This document shows positions 1-7,190 of a stretch of DNA of 39,004 bases, piece by piece. The notes under the pieces are model-generated. The model saw only the letters and a program-made list of their open reading frames with translations. It ran no database searches and was not told the origin of the DNA. The stretch's first letter is position 1. Each line of letters begins with the position of its first letter. Source of the stretch: Saprospiraceae bacterium (GTDB lineage: Bacteria; Bacteroidota; Bacteroidia; Chitinophagales; Saprospiraceae); contig JADLDL010000316.1 of NCBI GenBank assembly GCA_020846655.1, positions 1-39,004 on the forward strand. Reading direction: 5' to 3'. The position numbers and the translations under genes were made by a program.

Positions 1-1168
1 AGAGGTCGCGGGCTTTCACCACTTTGCGGGCGCGGCCTTCCTGCTCGTACTGGTGGTACAGGGCCTCGAATTCGCCGCCATACACTTCGAACAGGCCGGG
101 GGCTTCGTTCGGGCAGAACAGCGACCATTCGGCATCGTCTTTGACGCGCTCCATGAACAGGTCGGATATCCAGAGGGCATAGAACAGGTCGCGGGCGCGC
201 ATTTCTTCTTTGCCGTGGTTTTTCTTCAGGTCAAGGAACTCAAACACATCGGCGTGCCAGGGCTCCAAGTACACGGCGAAGGCGCCTTTGCGTTTGCCAC
301 CGCCCTGGTCGACGTAGCGGGCGGCGTCGTTGAACACGCGCAGCATCGGGATGATACCGTTGGAGGTGCCGCCAGTGCCTTTGATGTAGGAGCCGGTGGC
401 CCGCACGTTGTGGATGCTCAGGCCGATGCCGCCGGCGCTTTGCGAGATGAGGGCGCAGCGCTGGAGGGTTTCAAAAATGCCGTTGATCGAGTCTTCCGTC
501 ATGCTCAGCAGGAAGCAGGACGAGAGTTGGGGCTTGGGCGAGCCGGCGTTGAACAGGGTGGGCGTGGCGTGGATAAACCAACGCTCGCTCATGAGGTTGT
601 AGGTCTCGATAGCCGCGTCGATGTCTTCGCCGTGGATACCGATAGACACCCGCATGAAGAGGTGCTGCGGGCGTTCGACCACCTTGCCGTTCATGCGCAT
701 GAGGTAGGAGCGCTCGAGGGTTTTGAAGCCGAAATAATCGAACTCAAAATCGCGATCGTAGATGATCGCGCTGTCGAGGCGGTCTTTGTGTTTTTGAACG
801 ATTTTATAAATTTCCTCGCCGATCATACCGGCGCGTTCTCCGGTTTTGGGGTCGAGGTAATGGTAGAGGGCTTGCACGGTTTTGTGAAACGACTTGTCGG
901 TTTCCTTGTGCAGGTTGCTCACCGCAATACGGGCTGCCATGAGGGCGTAGTCGGGGTGAATAGTGGCCATACTGGCGGCGGTTTCGGCGGCCAGGTTGTC
1001 GAGTTCTACGGTCGTTACGCCGTCGTAGAGGCCCATGATGACCTTTTTCGACACTTCGATGATGTTGACGTAACTGGTGTTGAGGCCATAGCAGAGTTTG
1101 CGCAGGCGTGCCGTGATTTTGTCGAAGGACACGTCTTCTTTGCGTCCGGAGCGTTTGATTACATGCAT
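1..1168 (-). CDS. nrdA: Ribonucleoside-diphosphate reductase, large (alpha) subunit, N-terminal part
   Basis: Catalytic subunit of class I ribonucleotide reductase, reducing ribonucleoside diphosphates to deoxy forms in the cytoplasm together with the R2 subunit encoded at 5499-6485. The gene runs off the left edge: 389 codons are visible of an expected roughly 800. An ATP-cone allosteric domain fills about residues 1-90, opening [19 protein letters not shown]. The catalytic domain follows, with LSSCFLLSM carrying the N-terminal redox cysteine at residue 218 and the motif [11 protein letters not shown]. From memory, the protein matches human RRM1 closely, including the same Cys218 numbering, so this is the eukaryote-like class Ia type. 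The start is the ATG at 1168; the nearby ATG at 1164 is out of frame and hits a stop at once. A perfect 12-bp-arm dyad lies about 115 bp upstream. Family assignment is certain; the C-terminal half cannot be checked. Confidence 0.97.
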   Translation of the reverse strand, partial: MHVIKRSGRKEDVSFDKITARLRKLCYGLNTSYVNIIEVSKKVIMGLYDGVTTVELDNLAAETAASMATIHPDYALMAARIAVSNLHKETDKSFHKTVQALYHYLDPKTGERAGMIGEEIYKIVQKHKDRLDSAIIYDRDFEFDYFGFKTLERSYLMRMNGKVVERPQHLFMRVSIGIHGEDIDAAIETYNLMSERWFIHATPTLFNAGSPKPQLSSCFLLSMTEDSINGIFETLQRCALISQSAGGIGLSIHNVRATGSYIKGTGGTSNGIIPMLRVFNDAARYVDQGGGKRKGAFAVYLEPWHADVFEFLDLKKNHGKEEMRARDLFYALWISDLFMERVKDDAEWSLFCPNEAPGLFEVYGGEFEALYHQYEQEGRARKVVKARDL

Positions 1169-1281
1169 GGTGTGTAGGTATTGCGTTTTCGGCTTTCTTA
1201 TGATTGCGTAGTGATTTTTTTGATTGAGTAAAGGTTTCCGCTCAGAAATGCTAAACAGTTCCAACATTATGCGCCCAGGAT

Positions 1282-1308
1282 AATATTACAATCACAGATT
1301 GTAATATT
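1282..1308. promoter_or_regulatory. Perfect inverted repeat upstream of nrdA, candidate operator
   Basis: Arms AATATTACAATC and GATTGTAATATT are exact reverse complements separated by 3 bases. The dyad lies 114 bp upstream of the nrdA start in a gene-free AT-rich stretch. It is not followed by a T-run, so an operator fits better than a terminator. It does not resemble the NrdR box I know, and the binding protein is unknown. Confidence 0.6.
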
Positions 1309-1407
1309 GGATAGGCTTCGTAAAAGCGACAAATAGCATACAAATGGCTGATACTGAATTCTTTTCCATCTTGCAGCGATAAGTCCTTTCATAGTACCAT
1401 CCCTTCC

Positions 1408-1554
1408 TTATCCTCTTTTTTTACTGCTCCTGATCTTGTTGTTGGCGAGCAGGGGGGCGGATTTGGTCGGTTTCAAAAAGCGGTTGTCCTGCGGCATCTG
1501 GGTTTCTTTTTTCCCGACCCGTTTGCTGGGCGCTTTGGTTGCTTTCTTCGTCAT
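1408..1554 (-). CDS. Possible 48-residue basic protein
   Basis: An ATG-started frame of 48 codons lies between the barrel gene and nrdA. It encodes a lysine/arginine-rich peptide starting MTKKATKAPSKRVGKK and ending KIRSSKKRG, with no hydrophobic segment. The bases just upstream of the ATG are very AT-rich, typical of Bacteroidota translation starts. Its base composition is gene-like, unlike the AT-rich DNA on either side. I do not recognise a family. A small nucleic-acid-binding protein would suit the charge, but that is only a guess. The frame could also be chance, since it is short. Confidence 0.45.
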   Translation of the reverse strand: MTKKATKAPSKRVGKKETQMPQDNRFLKPTKSAPLLANNKIRSSKKRG

Positions 1555-1603
1555 GGTATTTGCTTTTTAAATAAAATTAAAGTTGAAACAGGGGGCGGGC
1601 CGT

Positions 1604-2263
1604 TTAAAACCGGTATCCGGCACCTGCGGTAAACGAGCGGTTTTTCAAACCCATGGTACCCAGCGACTGTCCGATTTCGTCGGTGATGGGCAGGTCCGAA
1701 CTATTGGCCAGTCCAAACTGGCAGGCGGCAAACACGAGCAGGCCCTTGAAATGGCCGCTGAGTTTGAGTTGCAGGCCCAGGTCATTGTTCTTGAACAGCG
1801 GGATGTATTTGGTGTCGGTCCAGTCGACTACCTCGCCATAGCGGATGTCTTCCGCCAGGCGCCAGGCAAAGTAGAAACCCAGGCCAATGCCGAGCGGCTG
1901 GACGGGGCTGAATTCGATTTGCGGCGTCACGTCGAAATAGGAAGCCCGGTAATCTACCCGCCCCCGGTAGGCGATCCATTGGCCATTGACCGAGAGGGGG
2001 GTAGATGCGGTAGTGTAGGCAAAGCCGCGTTGGGCGTAGTGCAGGTCCACGGGCAGGCTCCAGTGTTTGGCAAATGCCCAGCGCAGGGTGCCGCCCGCAA
2101 AGAAACCTGTGCGGAACTGCGGGTCGAAGGCCTCCGAATACGCCGGCTTGACCGTCGCGATACTCGGGCCGGCTTGTATGGAAAAAGACACGGACCGCTC
2201 CTGCGCCGCCAAAGACACGGAACAGAGCAGCAGGGCCAGCAGGTGAAACAGTTCTTTTTTCAT
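1604..2263 (-). CDS. Outer-membrane beta-barrel protein (PorT-like family)
   Basis: Predicted 219-residue outer-membrane protein. It begins with a clear signal peptide, MKKELFHLLALLLCSVSLAAQ, cleaved after the final Gln or nearby. The mature part alternates polar and aromatic residues in barrel-strand fashion (for example GFFAGGTLRWAFAKHWSLPV and AGAGYRF) and ends in Phe, as usual for proteins assembled by the BAM complex. It fits the small outer-membrane barrel families (PorT/OMP_b-brl) abundant in Bacteroidota; substrate and partner are unknown. I chose the ATG at 2263 because the longer frame from 2293 overlaps the upstream gene and buries the signal peptide. The esterase gene ends only 26 bp upstream on the same strand, so the two are probably co-transcribed. 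Confidence 0.85.
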   Translation of the reverse strand: MKKELFHLLALLLCSVSLAAQERSVSFSIQAGPSIATVKPAYSEAFDPQFRTGFFAGGTLRWAFAKHWSLPVDLHYAQRGFAYTTASTPLSVNGQWIAYRGRVDYRASYFDVTPQIEFSPVQPLGIGLGFYFAWRLAEDIRYGEVVDWTDTKYIPLFKNNDLGLQLKLSGHFKGLLVFAACQFGLANSSDLPITDEIGQSLGTMGLKNRSFTAGAGYRF

Positions 2264-2289
2264 AAGAAGCACAGGTTCAGGGGTATACT

Positions 2290-3435
2290 TCAATTTTCTT
2301 TGACAATCCGTAGGGTTTCCAGTTGTCCATCCTGTTCGATGACCAGCACATACACACCGGCAGGCCAGTCCGCTGTTTCGAGGCGCGCTGCGGCTTGGGT
2401 GGGGCGCAGGGTTTGGCGCAGGCTGCCGAGGGCATCGAATACGCGGATGCGCTCGGCGGGGCGGTGGTTGGCGGCTTGGAGCCGGAGGACATCCCGGACG
2501 GGGTTGGGCGCAACCGACCAGGTGGTGCCAACTGGTGTTGGGGTGCTCAGGTCGGTCAGTTGATCGAGGCGGTATTGGCTGAAAAAGCGCCAGATTTCCC
2601 GGCTGGCATTGATATCCTGGTTGGTGACGCCGATGGAAAAGAAAGCGCCGGGCCAGGTGTGGCCGCCGCCATTGATTTTATAGTGTTCCACGGTGCTGCC
2701 GTTGAGGCCGCCGCTGTAGCGGAAATGCTCGGCGGTACAGCCGTCGTTGGGGTTGGTATCAGGCACGGGCGTCAGCACGGGCGTGGGGTTGCAGTGGTTG
2801 AAATTGACCCAGGCGGCCACGAGGGTGGGGATGGGTACGAAGCCGCTGAGCACCGCACCGTCGTAGGGCACGGTGTTGTCGGCGGTGCCGTGAATTTCCA
2901 TCACCGGCACAGGGCGGGCGGGCTGGCAGGCGCTGAGGTTGGGGGCGATCATGCTGCCGGTCACGGAGGCGATGGCGGCGATCCGGTTGTTGAGTTCGCA
3001 GGCCAGAGCGTAGCTCATAAAGCCGCCGTTGCTCATGCCGGTGCTGTAGATGCGGTTGGGGTCGATGTTGTAGCTGGCGCTGAGGCTGTCGATGAGGGCG
3101 GAGAGGAAGGCCACGTCGTCGACGCTGCTGTTGCCGCCGAAGGTATTCCAGAAGCGATTTCCCTGGGCGTCGAGGGTGCCGTTGGGCTGCACGACCAGGA
3201 AGTTGGCGGTATCGGCGATGGCGTGGAAGTTGCCATAGAATTCCTGTTCGAGGTTGTTGGAGGAGTAGCCATGCAGGTTGAGCACGAGCGGCACGGCGGC
3301 GCTGCCGGTGTAGGTAGCGGGCACGTAGAGCCGGTAGTCGCGGCTGAGGCCACCGCTTTGAATGGCGCCGGTCACGGTGGTCTGGGCGTTGAGCCGGGCC
3401 AGCGTCAGGAGGCAAAGGATGGTGGTGGTGCGCAT
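2290..3435 (-). CDS. Exported polyhydroxybutyrate depolymerase/CE1-type esterase with T9SS type A sorting domain
   Basis: A 381-residue secreted alpha/beta hydrolase of the LpqC/PHB-depolymerase-like esterase group. A short signal peptide ends near residue 18 (ARLNAQ). The catalytic domain shows the oxyanion-side motif NLHGYSSN (residues 53-60). The nucleophile box is GMSNGG with Ser135, the acid is in HGTADN (Asp186) and the histidine in GGGHTWPG (His259). Residues from about 305 to the end form a T9SS type A sorting domain, with APNPVRD, a middle beta strand and the final GVYVLVIEQDGQLETLRIVKEN-like strand. The protein should therefore cross the outer membrane through T9SS. Substrate could be a polyester, a feruloylated polysaccharide or a short-chain ester; the sequence does not decide. 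The gene starts 21 bp after dinD ends and precedes a barrel gene. Confidence 0.88.
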   Translation of the reverse strand: MRTTTILCLLTLARLNAQTTVTGAIQSGGLSRDYRLYVPATYTGSAAVPLVLNLHGYSSNNLEQEFYGNFHAIADTANFLVVQPNGTLDAQGNRFWNTFGGNSSVDDVAFLSALIDSLSASYNIDPNRIYSTGMSNGGFMSYALACELNNRIAAIASVTGSMIAPNLSACQPARPVPVMEIHGTADNTVPYDGAVLSGFVPIPTLVAAWVNFNHCNPTPVLTPVPDTNPNDGCTAEHFRYSGGLNGSTVEHYKINGGGHTWPGAFFSIGVTNQDINASREIWRFFSQYRLDQLTDLSTPTPVGTTWSVAPNPVRDVLRLQAANHRPAERIRVFDALGSLRQTLRPTQAAARLETADWPAGVYVLVIEQDGQLETLRIVKEN

Positions 3436-3456
3436 GGTGTGAGTGGGTGAGGGATG

Positions 3457-4305
3457 CTATTTTTTATCTTTCAATTTTCCTACTTTGTTCAGGGATTTCT
3501 TCGTTTCACCCTTCACCAGTCGTTCCAGTTTTTTTATATCTTCTTCTGCCGGCAATTTTTCAGGGCGAATGCCCCTATCAACCAGCAGTTTTCGTACTTC
3601 GCTGTTGTTTTTCACATGCTCCCGGCTGATGGCTTGTTCTCCGCTTAAATCCTCTTTCTTTACGTTAAAATTGGTGATTTCTGCTGCGAAGTCCTTGGCT
3701 TTTATTGTAATTGTGGGCAAAAAATCAGCCAGCGGGCGGTTTCCCGGCACACCGAGTTTTCTCTTCATCGTTTGTGTGTTGTGACCTCCAAAAAGCGCTT
3801 TATCGCCTTGACTTCGGATACGCGCAAAACCGGAATTATCCACACCACGTTCGTAAATCAGGCGCGACAGTTCTGTTTCTGTTGCCTCTAGTTTTTCCCG
3901 GGCCTGCAAGCGTTCTATCAGCCGTAAGCGGGCTTCTATCAACTCTTGCTTTCGCGTTTGCACTGCGAAATAGGTTTGGGCAAAGGCGATGGGCTCTTTT
4001 GCCGGATCGCCGTTTTGGGCAATGAGATAGCAGGCATACCGGGTCAACATAACATCCTCAATTTCGCGCTGCGCCCCTGATCCTAATTTGACCATTTTGT
4101 TGACCCCAACGAAATGGTCAGCACTATTTTGGCCGGAGTTCTCGCAGGCGGTTTGGGCCTTTTCCATCACTTTTTGGAAATTTCGCCAATCGGAATATTC
4201 CAGCAGTGCCTGCAACTCTCTCGCCAGCCAATACTCCACGCCATCCTGTTCGTATGCCGCATCCTCAAAAGAGGCATGCAATTTTGTTATGATTTCCAGT
4301 TTCAT
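3457..4305 (-). CDS. dinD: DNA-damage-inducible protein D (DinD family)
   Basis: A 282-residue protein close in length to E. coli DinD (about 274). The N-terminal half is a Bro-N-like domain (EYWLARELQALLEYSDWRNF, residues about 25-45), followed by the DinD signature stretch around VMLTRYACYLIAQNGDP. The C-terminal half is charged and helical with KKEDLSGEQAISREHV and the RGIRPEKLPAEEDIKKLERL motif typical of the family. From the literature, E. coli DinD is SOS-induced and inhibits RecA-driven strand exchange; whether that holds here is inference. Such genes travel horizontally among bacteria, and this one is less GC-rich than its neighbours. No LexA-type site could be recognised, but an inverted repeat of 9-bp arms (4302-4310 and 4345-4353) contains the start codon. 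Confidence 0.9.
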   Translation of the reverse strand: MKLEIITKLHASFEDAAYEQDGVEYWLARELQALLEYSDWRNFQKVMEKAQTACENSGQNSADHFVGVNKMVKLGSGAQREIEDVMLTRYACYLIAQNGDPAKEPIAFAQTYFAVQTRKQELIEARLRLIERLQAREKLEATETELSRLIYERGVDNSGFARIRSQGDKALFGGHNTQTMKRKLGVPGNRPLADFLPTITIKAKDFAAEITNFNVKKEDLSGEQAISREHVKNNSEVRKLLVDRGIRPEKLPAEEDIKKLERLVKGETKKSLNKVGKLKDKK

Positions 4306-4353
4306 ACCAGATGTGTTGTGATGATTTTACACTTGCTTATCCTGCTGGTATGA
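4302..4353. promoter_or_regulatory. Inverted repeat overlapping the dinD start codon
   Basis: Arms TCATACCAG and CTGGTATGA pair perfectly over 9 bp across a 34-base spacer. The left arm contains the dinD ATG (on the minus strand), so in the mRNA the start codon would lie in a stem. This could be an operator or a translation-controlling hairpin. Confidence 0.4.
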
Positions 4354-4397
4354 GTAACATTGTCGTTGCTTCGAAATCCGTTTATCCCCCCAAGTCT

Positions 4398-5030
4398 CTA
4401 TTTTTCATAAAAAACATAGCCCAGGCCCACTTGTGCCCCCAAATGCCGGGCAGACGGCGAATCGCCGAAGCCCTGGCGGGTCGGTATGGTATTGGCCAGG
4501 CCATAGGCCAAGCCCAGGCTGAGGCGCCATTTTTTCAGTTTGAGTGCGGCTTCAGCGGAAAGTCCCCAATCAGCCGGCTGGTAGTCCTGAAACTGGTCGG
4601 TACCGATTTGAGGGTTCCGGGTGCTGTCGTATTCGCCCACCACGGTCTTCACCGTACCGCCCAGGCAATAGCCCAGGTAGGGGCCAAAGGCTACATAAAA
4701 GTGTTTGCCCAAAAAAGCGAGGCCGGATACGAGTTGCAGGTAATTCAGGCGCACGACTTCGTCGTAGCGGCCGGCGTCGATGGTGAATCCATTCAGGCGC
4801 CCGCCTTTGGTCGTCCAGCTCAAGGAACTAAGCAGGCCTAGTTTGCCGGCCAGGCACATTTCGGAAGACAAGCCCGCATGCCCGCCCGTGACGTACAGTT
4901 CATCCAACGTAAAGCCGGAGTAATCCATTTTGGTCATGTTCAGCCCCGCTTTGGCGGACAGGCTGATCTGTTGGGCCGGCAGAGCCAGCGCAACGAAACA
5001 AAACAGGGTGGAGAACAGCAGTTTGCGCAT
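4398..5030 (-). CDS. Outer-membrane beta-barrel protein (PorT-like family)
   Basis: A 210-residue predicted barrel. A signal peptide covers residues 1-20 (MRKLLFSTLFCFVALALPAQ). The mature protein begins QISLSAKAGLNMTKMDYSG, the usual opening of small Bacteroidota outer-membrane barrels. It continues with alternating strands such as HFYVAFGPYLGYCLGG and SLGLAYGLANTIPTR. It shares architecture with the barrel at 1604-2263, and both may belong to the same broad family, but they are not close copies. Function is unknown. It sits downstream of the DUF1508 gene, separated by a GC-rich hairpin (5056-5086). Confidence 0.82.
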   Translation of the reverse strand: MRKLLFSTLFCFVALALPAQQISLSAKAGLNMTKMDYSGFTLDELYVTGGHAGLSSEMCLAGKLGLLSSLSWTTKGGRLNGFTIDAGRYDEVVRLNYLQLVSGLAFLGKHFYVAFGPYLGYCLGGTVKTVVGEYDSTRNPQIGTDQFQDYQPADWGLSAEAALKLKKWRLSLGLAYGLANTIPTRQGFGDSPSARHLGAQVGLGYVFYEK

Positions 5031-5055
5031 GGGTGTAGGTTTGGGTGGGTTACAC

Positions 5056-5086
5056 CTGCCGGCACCGATATGCGGCGCCGGCAGGG
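5056..5086. terminator. GC-rich hairpin between DUF1508 gene and barrel gene
   Basis: Arms CCTGCCGGC and GCCGGCAGG pair perfectly over 9 bp with a 13-base loop. The hairpin lies just after the DUF1508 gene stop on the minus strand, but no T-run follows. It may be a weak terminator or an attenuator ahead of the barrel gene. Confidence 0.5.
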
Positions 5087-5096
5087 TAAGAGATAG

Positions 5097-5432
5097 TTAG
5101 GCTGCCGTTTCGTCTTCTACGGTGGAATCGGCGGCGTTAGTTTTCACGGATGCAATGCCATTGTCGCGCGAGGCTTCGGTTTCGTACATTTGGCTGGCGC
5201 CTACTACCTGGCCGTTGGAGGCCTTCAGGTTGAAGTAGAATTTGCCGTTGGCCGCCGTGTTGCGTTCGAAGCGGTTGTCGTCTTGCGAGTTGGTGCGCAC
5301 AGATTCGATGCCGGCGGTGCAGGAGGCTTTGCTGGCATAGCCTTGGCTGGTGAGGATCACTTGGCCATTGGAGGCTTTCAGGTTGAACTGAAATTCGCCG
5401 TTGGCGCGTTGGGAGATTACAAACTTGCCCAT
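5097..5432 (-). CDS. DUF1508 (UPF0339/YegP-like) protein with two tandem repeats
   Basis: A 111-residue small soluble protein made of two copies of the DUF1508 fold. Copy 1 is about residues 2-49 (GKFVISQRANGEFQFNLKAS) and copy 2 about 53-100 (FERNTAANGKFYFNLKASNG). Each contains the diagnostic FNLKASNGQV core and ends in a GI(E/A)SV(R/K)TN helix. A short acidic tail closes the protein. The family is widespread (E. coli YegP) and without an established function; its tandem arrangement is the usual form. The gene follows nrdB on the same strand with a 66-bp gap and may share its transcript. Confidence 0.93.
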   Translation of the reverse strand: MGKFVISQRANGEFQFNLKASNGQVILTSQGYASKASCTAGIESVRTNSQDDNRFERNTAANGKFYFNLKASNGQVVGASQMYETEASRDNGIASVKTNAADSTVEDETAA

Positions 5433-5498
5433 AAAATATTGGTTTATTATGAATGATTCGGAAGTATGCGGAAGGAAGCAGGGAGGTTTCCGGTCTTC

Positions 5499-6485
5499 CT
5501 AAAAATCGGCGTCGGTAGAAAAGACTTGTTCTTCGCGTTTGGCCATGACACCGGCTTTCTGGTAATCGCCCACCCGCTTTTCGAAAAAGTTGGTTTTGCC
5601 TTGAATCGAAATCATGTCCATCCAGGGGAATGGGTTGGCGGTGCCATATACCTTGTCGTTGCCGAGCGACAGCAGCAGCCGGTCGGCCACAAACTCGATG
5701 TACTGGCCCATCATCTCAGCGTTCATGCCGATGAGCGACACGGGCAGCGCGTCGGTGATGAACTCTTTTTCATACATGACCGCCTCCATAATGATAGCCT
5801 CGACTTCTTTGGGATCGAGTTTTTGCTGGAGCATGGAATAGAGCAGGCAGGCGAAATCGCAGTGCATGCCTTCGTCGCGGCTGATGAGTTCGTTGGAAAA
5901 CGTGAGGCCGGGCATGAGGCCGCGTTTTTTGAGCCAAAAGATGGAGCAGAAGGAGCCGGAAAAGAAAATACCCTCCACGGCAGCAAAGGCGATAAGCCGG
6001 TGTGCGAAGGTGGGTGCGTTTTCGATCCAACGCAGCGCCCAGTTGCCTTTTTTGGAAACGCAGTCGAGGTTTTGCAGGGCGTGAAACAGAAAGTCTTTTT
6101 CCTTCGGGTCTTTAATATAGGTGTCGATCAGGAGCGAGTACACCTCGGAGTGAATGTTCTCGATGGCTACCTGAAAGCCGTAAAAACAGCGGGCTTCCGG
6201 GATTTGGATCTCGCGCATAAAATTGAGCACGAGGTTCTCGTTCACGATGCCGTCGCTGGCGGCAAAAAATGCCAGGACGTGTTTGACAAAATGGCGCTCG
6301 TTGTCGGTCAGTTTGCTGTCCCAATCCACCTGGTCCTGTACGAGATCAATTTCTTCGGCCGTCCAAAAGGAGGCTTCGGCTTTTTTATACCATTCCCAGA
6401 TTTTGGGATACTTAATGGGCAACAGGACAAAGCGATCGGGATTCTCCGCCAGTATCGGTTCTACAAATTTGGCTGCTTGTGACAT
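5499..6485 (-). CDS. nrdB: Ribonucleoside-diphosphate reductase, small (beta, R2) subunit
   Basis: Radical-generating subunit of class Ia ribonucleotide reductase, 328 residues. The dimetal ligands are all present: Asp78 ([10 protein letters not shown]), Glu109 and His112 (ENIHSEVY), Glu171 (EGIFFSGSF), Glu205 and His208 ([10 protein letters not shown]). The radical tyrosine is Tyr116. From memory, long stretches match mammalian RRM2, for example [20 protein letters not shown]. The last residues FSTDADF correspond to the mammalian R2 tail FTLDADF that docks on R1. This is therefore the eukaryote-like R2 type. Its partner is nrdA at 1-1168, separated by five recognised genes and a possible tiny one, so the two are not a simple operon. 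DnaA boxes lie 308-383 bp upstream, next to a candidate promoter. Confidence 0.98.
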   Translation of the reverse strand: MSQAAKFVEPILAENPDRFVLLPIKYPKIWEWYKKAEASFWTAEEIDLVQDQVDWDSKLTDNERHFVKHVLAFFAASDGIVNENLVLNFMREIQIPEARCFYGFQVAIENIHSEVYSLLIDTYIKDPKEKDFLFHALQNLDCVSKKGNWALRWIENAPTFAHRLIAFAAVEGIFFSGSFCSIFWLKKRGLMPGLTFSNELISRDEGMHCDFACLLYSMLQQKLDPKEVEAIIMEAVMYEKEFITDALPVSLIGMNAEMMGQYIEFVADRLLLSLGNDKVYGTANPFPWMDMISIQGKTNFFEKRVGDYQKAGVMAKREEQVFSTDADF

Positions 6486-6756
6486 TGAAATAGGTATGTA
6501 TGCTCAGGTTAAAATTGAATTCGTCGTATGTAAACCGATTATCCAATCTCCTCCGGCCGGCTTCTGCCCCCATAAAAAGGCAGAATTCCGGCGCAGACTA
6601 TTCAACGAGCGGTCCGATTGACCGAAACAGCATTGACCGGGATGGTGAAGGGACGAGGATTGTGCGTTGAACCAGCCTGCGCTACTTTTATTCAACAAAA
6701 AAAGGCTTACAGGCAGAGATCAAATGCGGAGTACTGCTTCGAGGCGGAAGCGGAAA

Positions 6757-6764
6757 CAAAAGTA
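6757..6764 (-). promoter_or_regulatory. Candidate -7 promoter element for nrdB
   Basis: Minus-strand TACTTTTG matches the Bacteroidota consensus TAnnTTTG. No good TTG partner is seen at the usual distance; instead DnaA boxes occupy 6793-6813, the region just upstream. The implied nrdB leader is about 260 bases. Confidence 0.45.
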
Positions 6765-6792
6765 CTGGTTTTTTGGCTTCGCCGAACGCAAG

Positions 6793-6868
6793 TTTTCCAC
6801 AATATGTGAATAACGTTTTTAATAATCTGATAATCAATGGATTTAAATTCAGCCGTTGGTTATCCACA
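6793..6868. promoter_or_regulatory. Cluster of three DnaA boxes
   Basis: TTTTCCACA at 6793-6801 (plus), TTATTCACA at 6805-6813 (minus) and the canonical TTATCCACA at 6860-6868 (plus) all fit the DnaA consensus TTWTNCACA. Between the second and third box lies an AT-rich stretch. The cluster may control nrdB, as DnaA does for E. coli nrdAB, or be part of a replication origin. Confidence 0.65.
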
Positions 6869-7047
6869 ATGTTGGTAACTCGTGTTAGTATTTTGTCAAA
6901 ACTTTTTGTTTTTAGAAAAAATGCTAAAAGCGGCCATACCTAACCCCTTGTTTTTGAAGGAAAAAGGAGTTGAAGCCCGGAGCCGGCAGGCCCGGCCCTG
7001 CGTTCGAAAAATTTGAGCCGCTGCCTGGCGGCATAAGCCTCCACCGT

Positions 7048-7086
7048 CGGATTGCCGGGAGCCCCGGTGCGCCTCCCGGCAATCCG
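7048..7086. repeat. Perfect GC-rich hairpin upstream of the esterase gene
   Basis: Arms CGGATTGCCGGGAG and CTCCCGGCAATCCG pair perfectly over 14 bp with an 11-base loop. It lies about 105 bp upstream of the gene at 7191. A weak T-rich stretch (TATTTTC) follows on the plus strand. It could be a terminator, a leader structure or a dispersed palindromic element. Confidence 0.6.
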
Positions 7087-7190
7087 GTATTTTCACAAAT
7101 ACTGCATCCCGGTGAGCCACTGCCGGAGCGGAATCCGCACCTTTGTTGGGTAATTTCCAAGACCTTTGCTGTTCCCTCCAATCGTTGACG

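Larger units (their letters stand above)
6486..7190. other. 705-bp divergent intergenic region between nrdB and the esterase gene
   Basis: No convincing gene was found on either strand. The middle (about 6790-6960) is AT-rich and carries three DnaA boxes. A TACTTTTG element for nrdB lies at 6757-6764 (minus). The right part is GC-rich and holds a perfect 14-bp hairpin (7048-7086). A GACCTTTG sequence at 7161-7168 is a one-mismatch version of the TAnnTTTG promoter element for the esterase gene. Confidence 0.6.

Noticed and set aside
1583-3450. Long plus-strand frames at 1583-2563 and 2323-3450
   Set aside because: They are antisense shadows of the barrel and esterase genes, whose products have recognisable signal peptides and catalytic motifs.
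6504-7188. Several frames of 60-90 codons in the nrdB upstream region
   Set aside because: They overlap one another on both strands, lack credible starts, and cover the DnaA boxes and hairpin.
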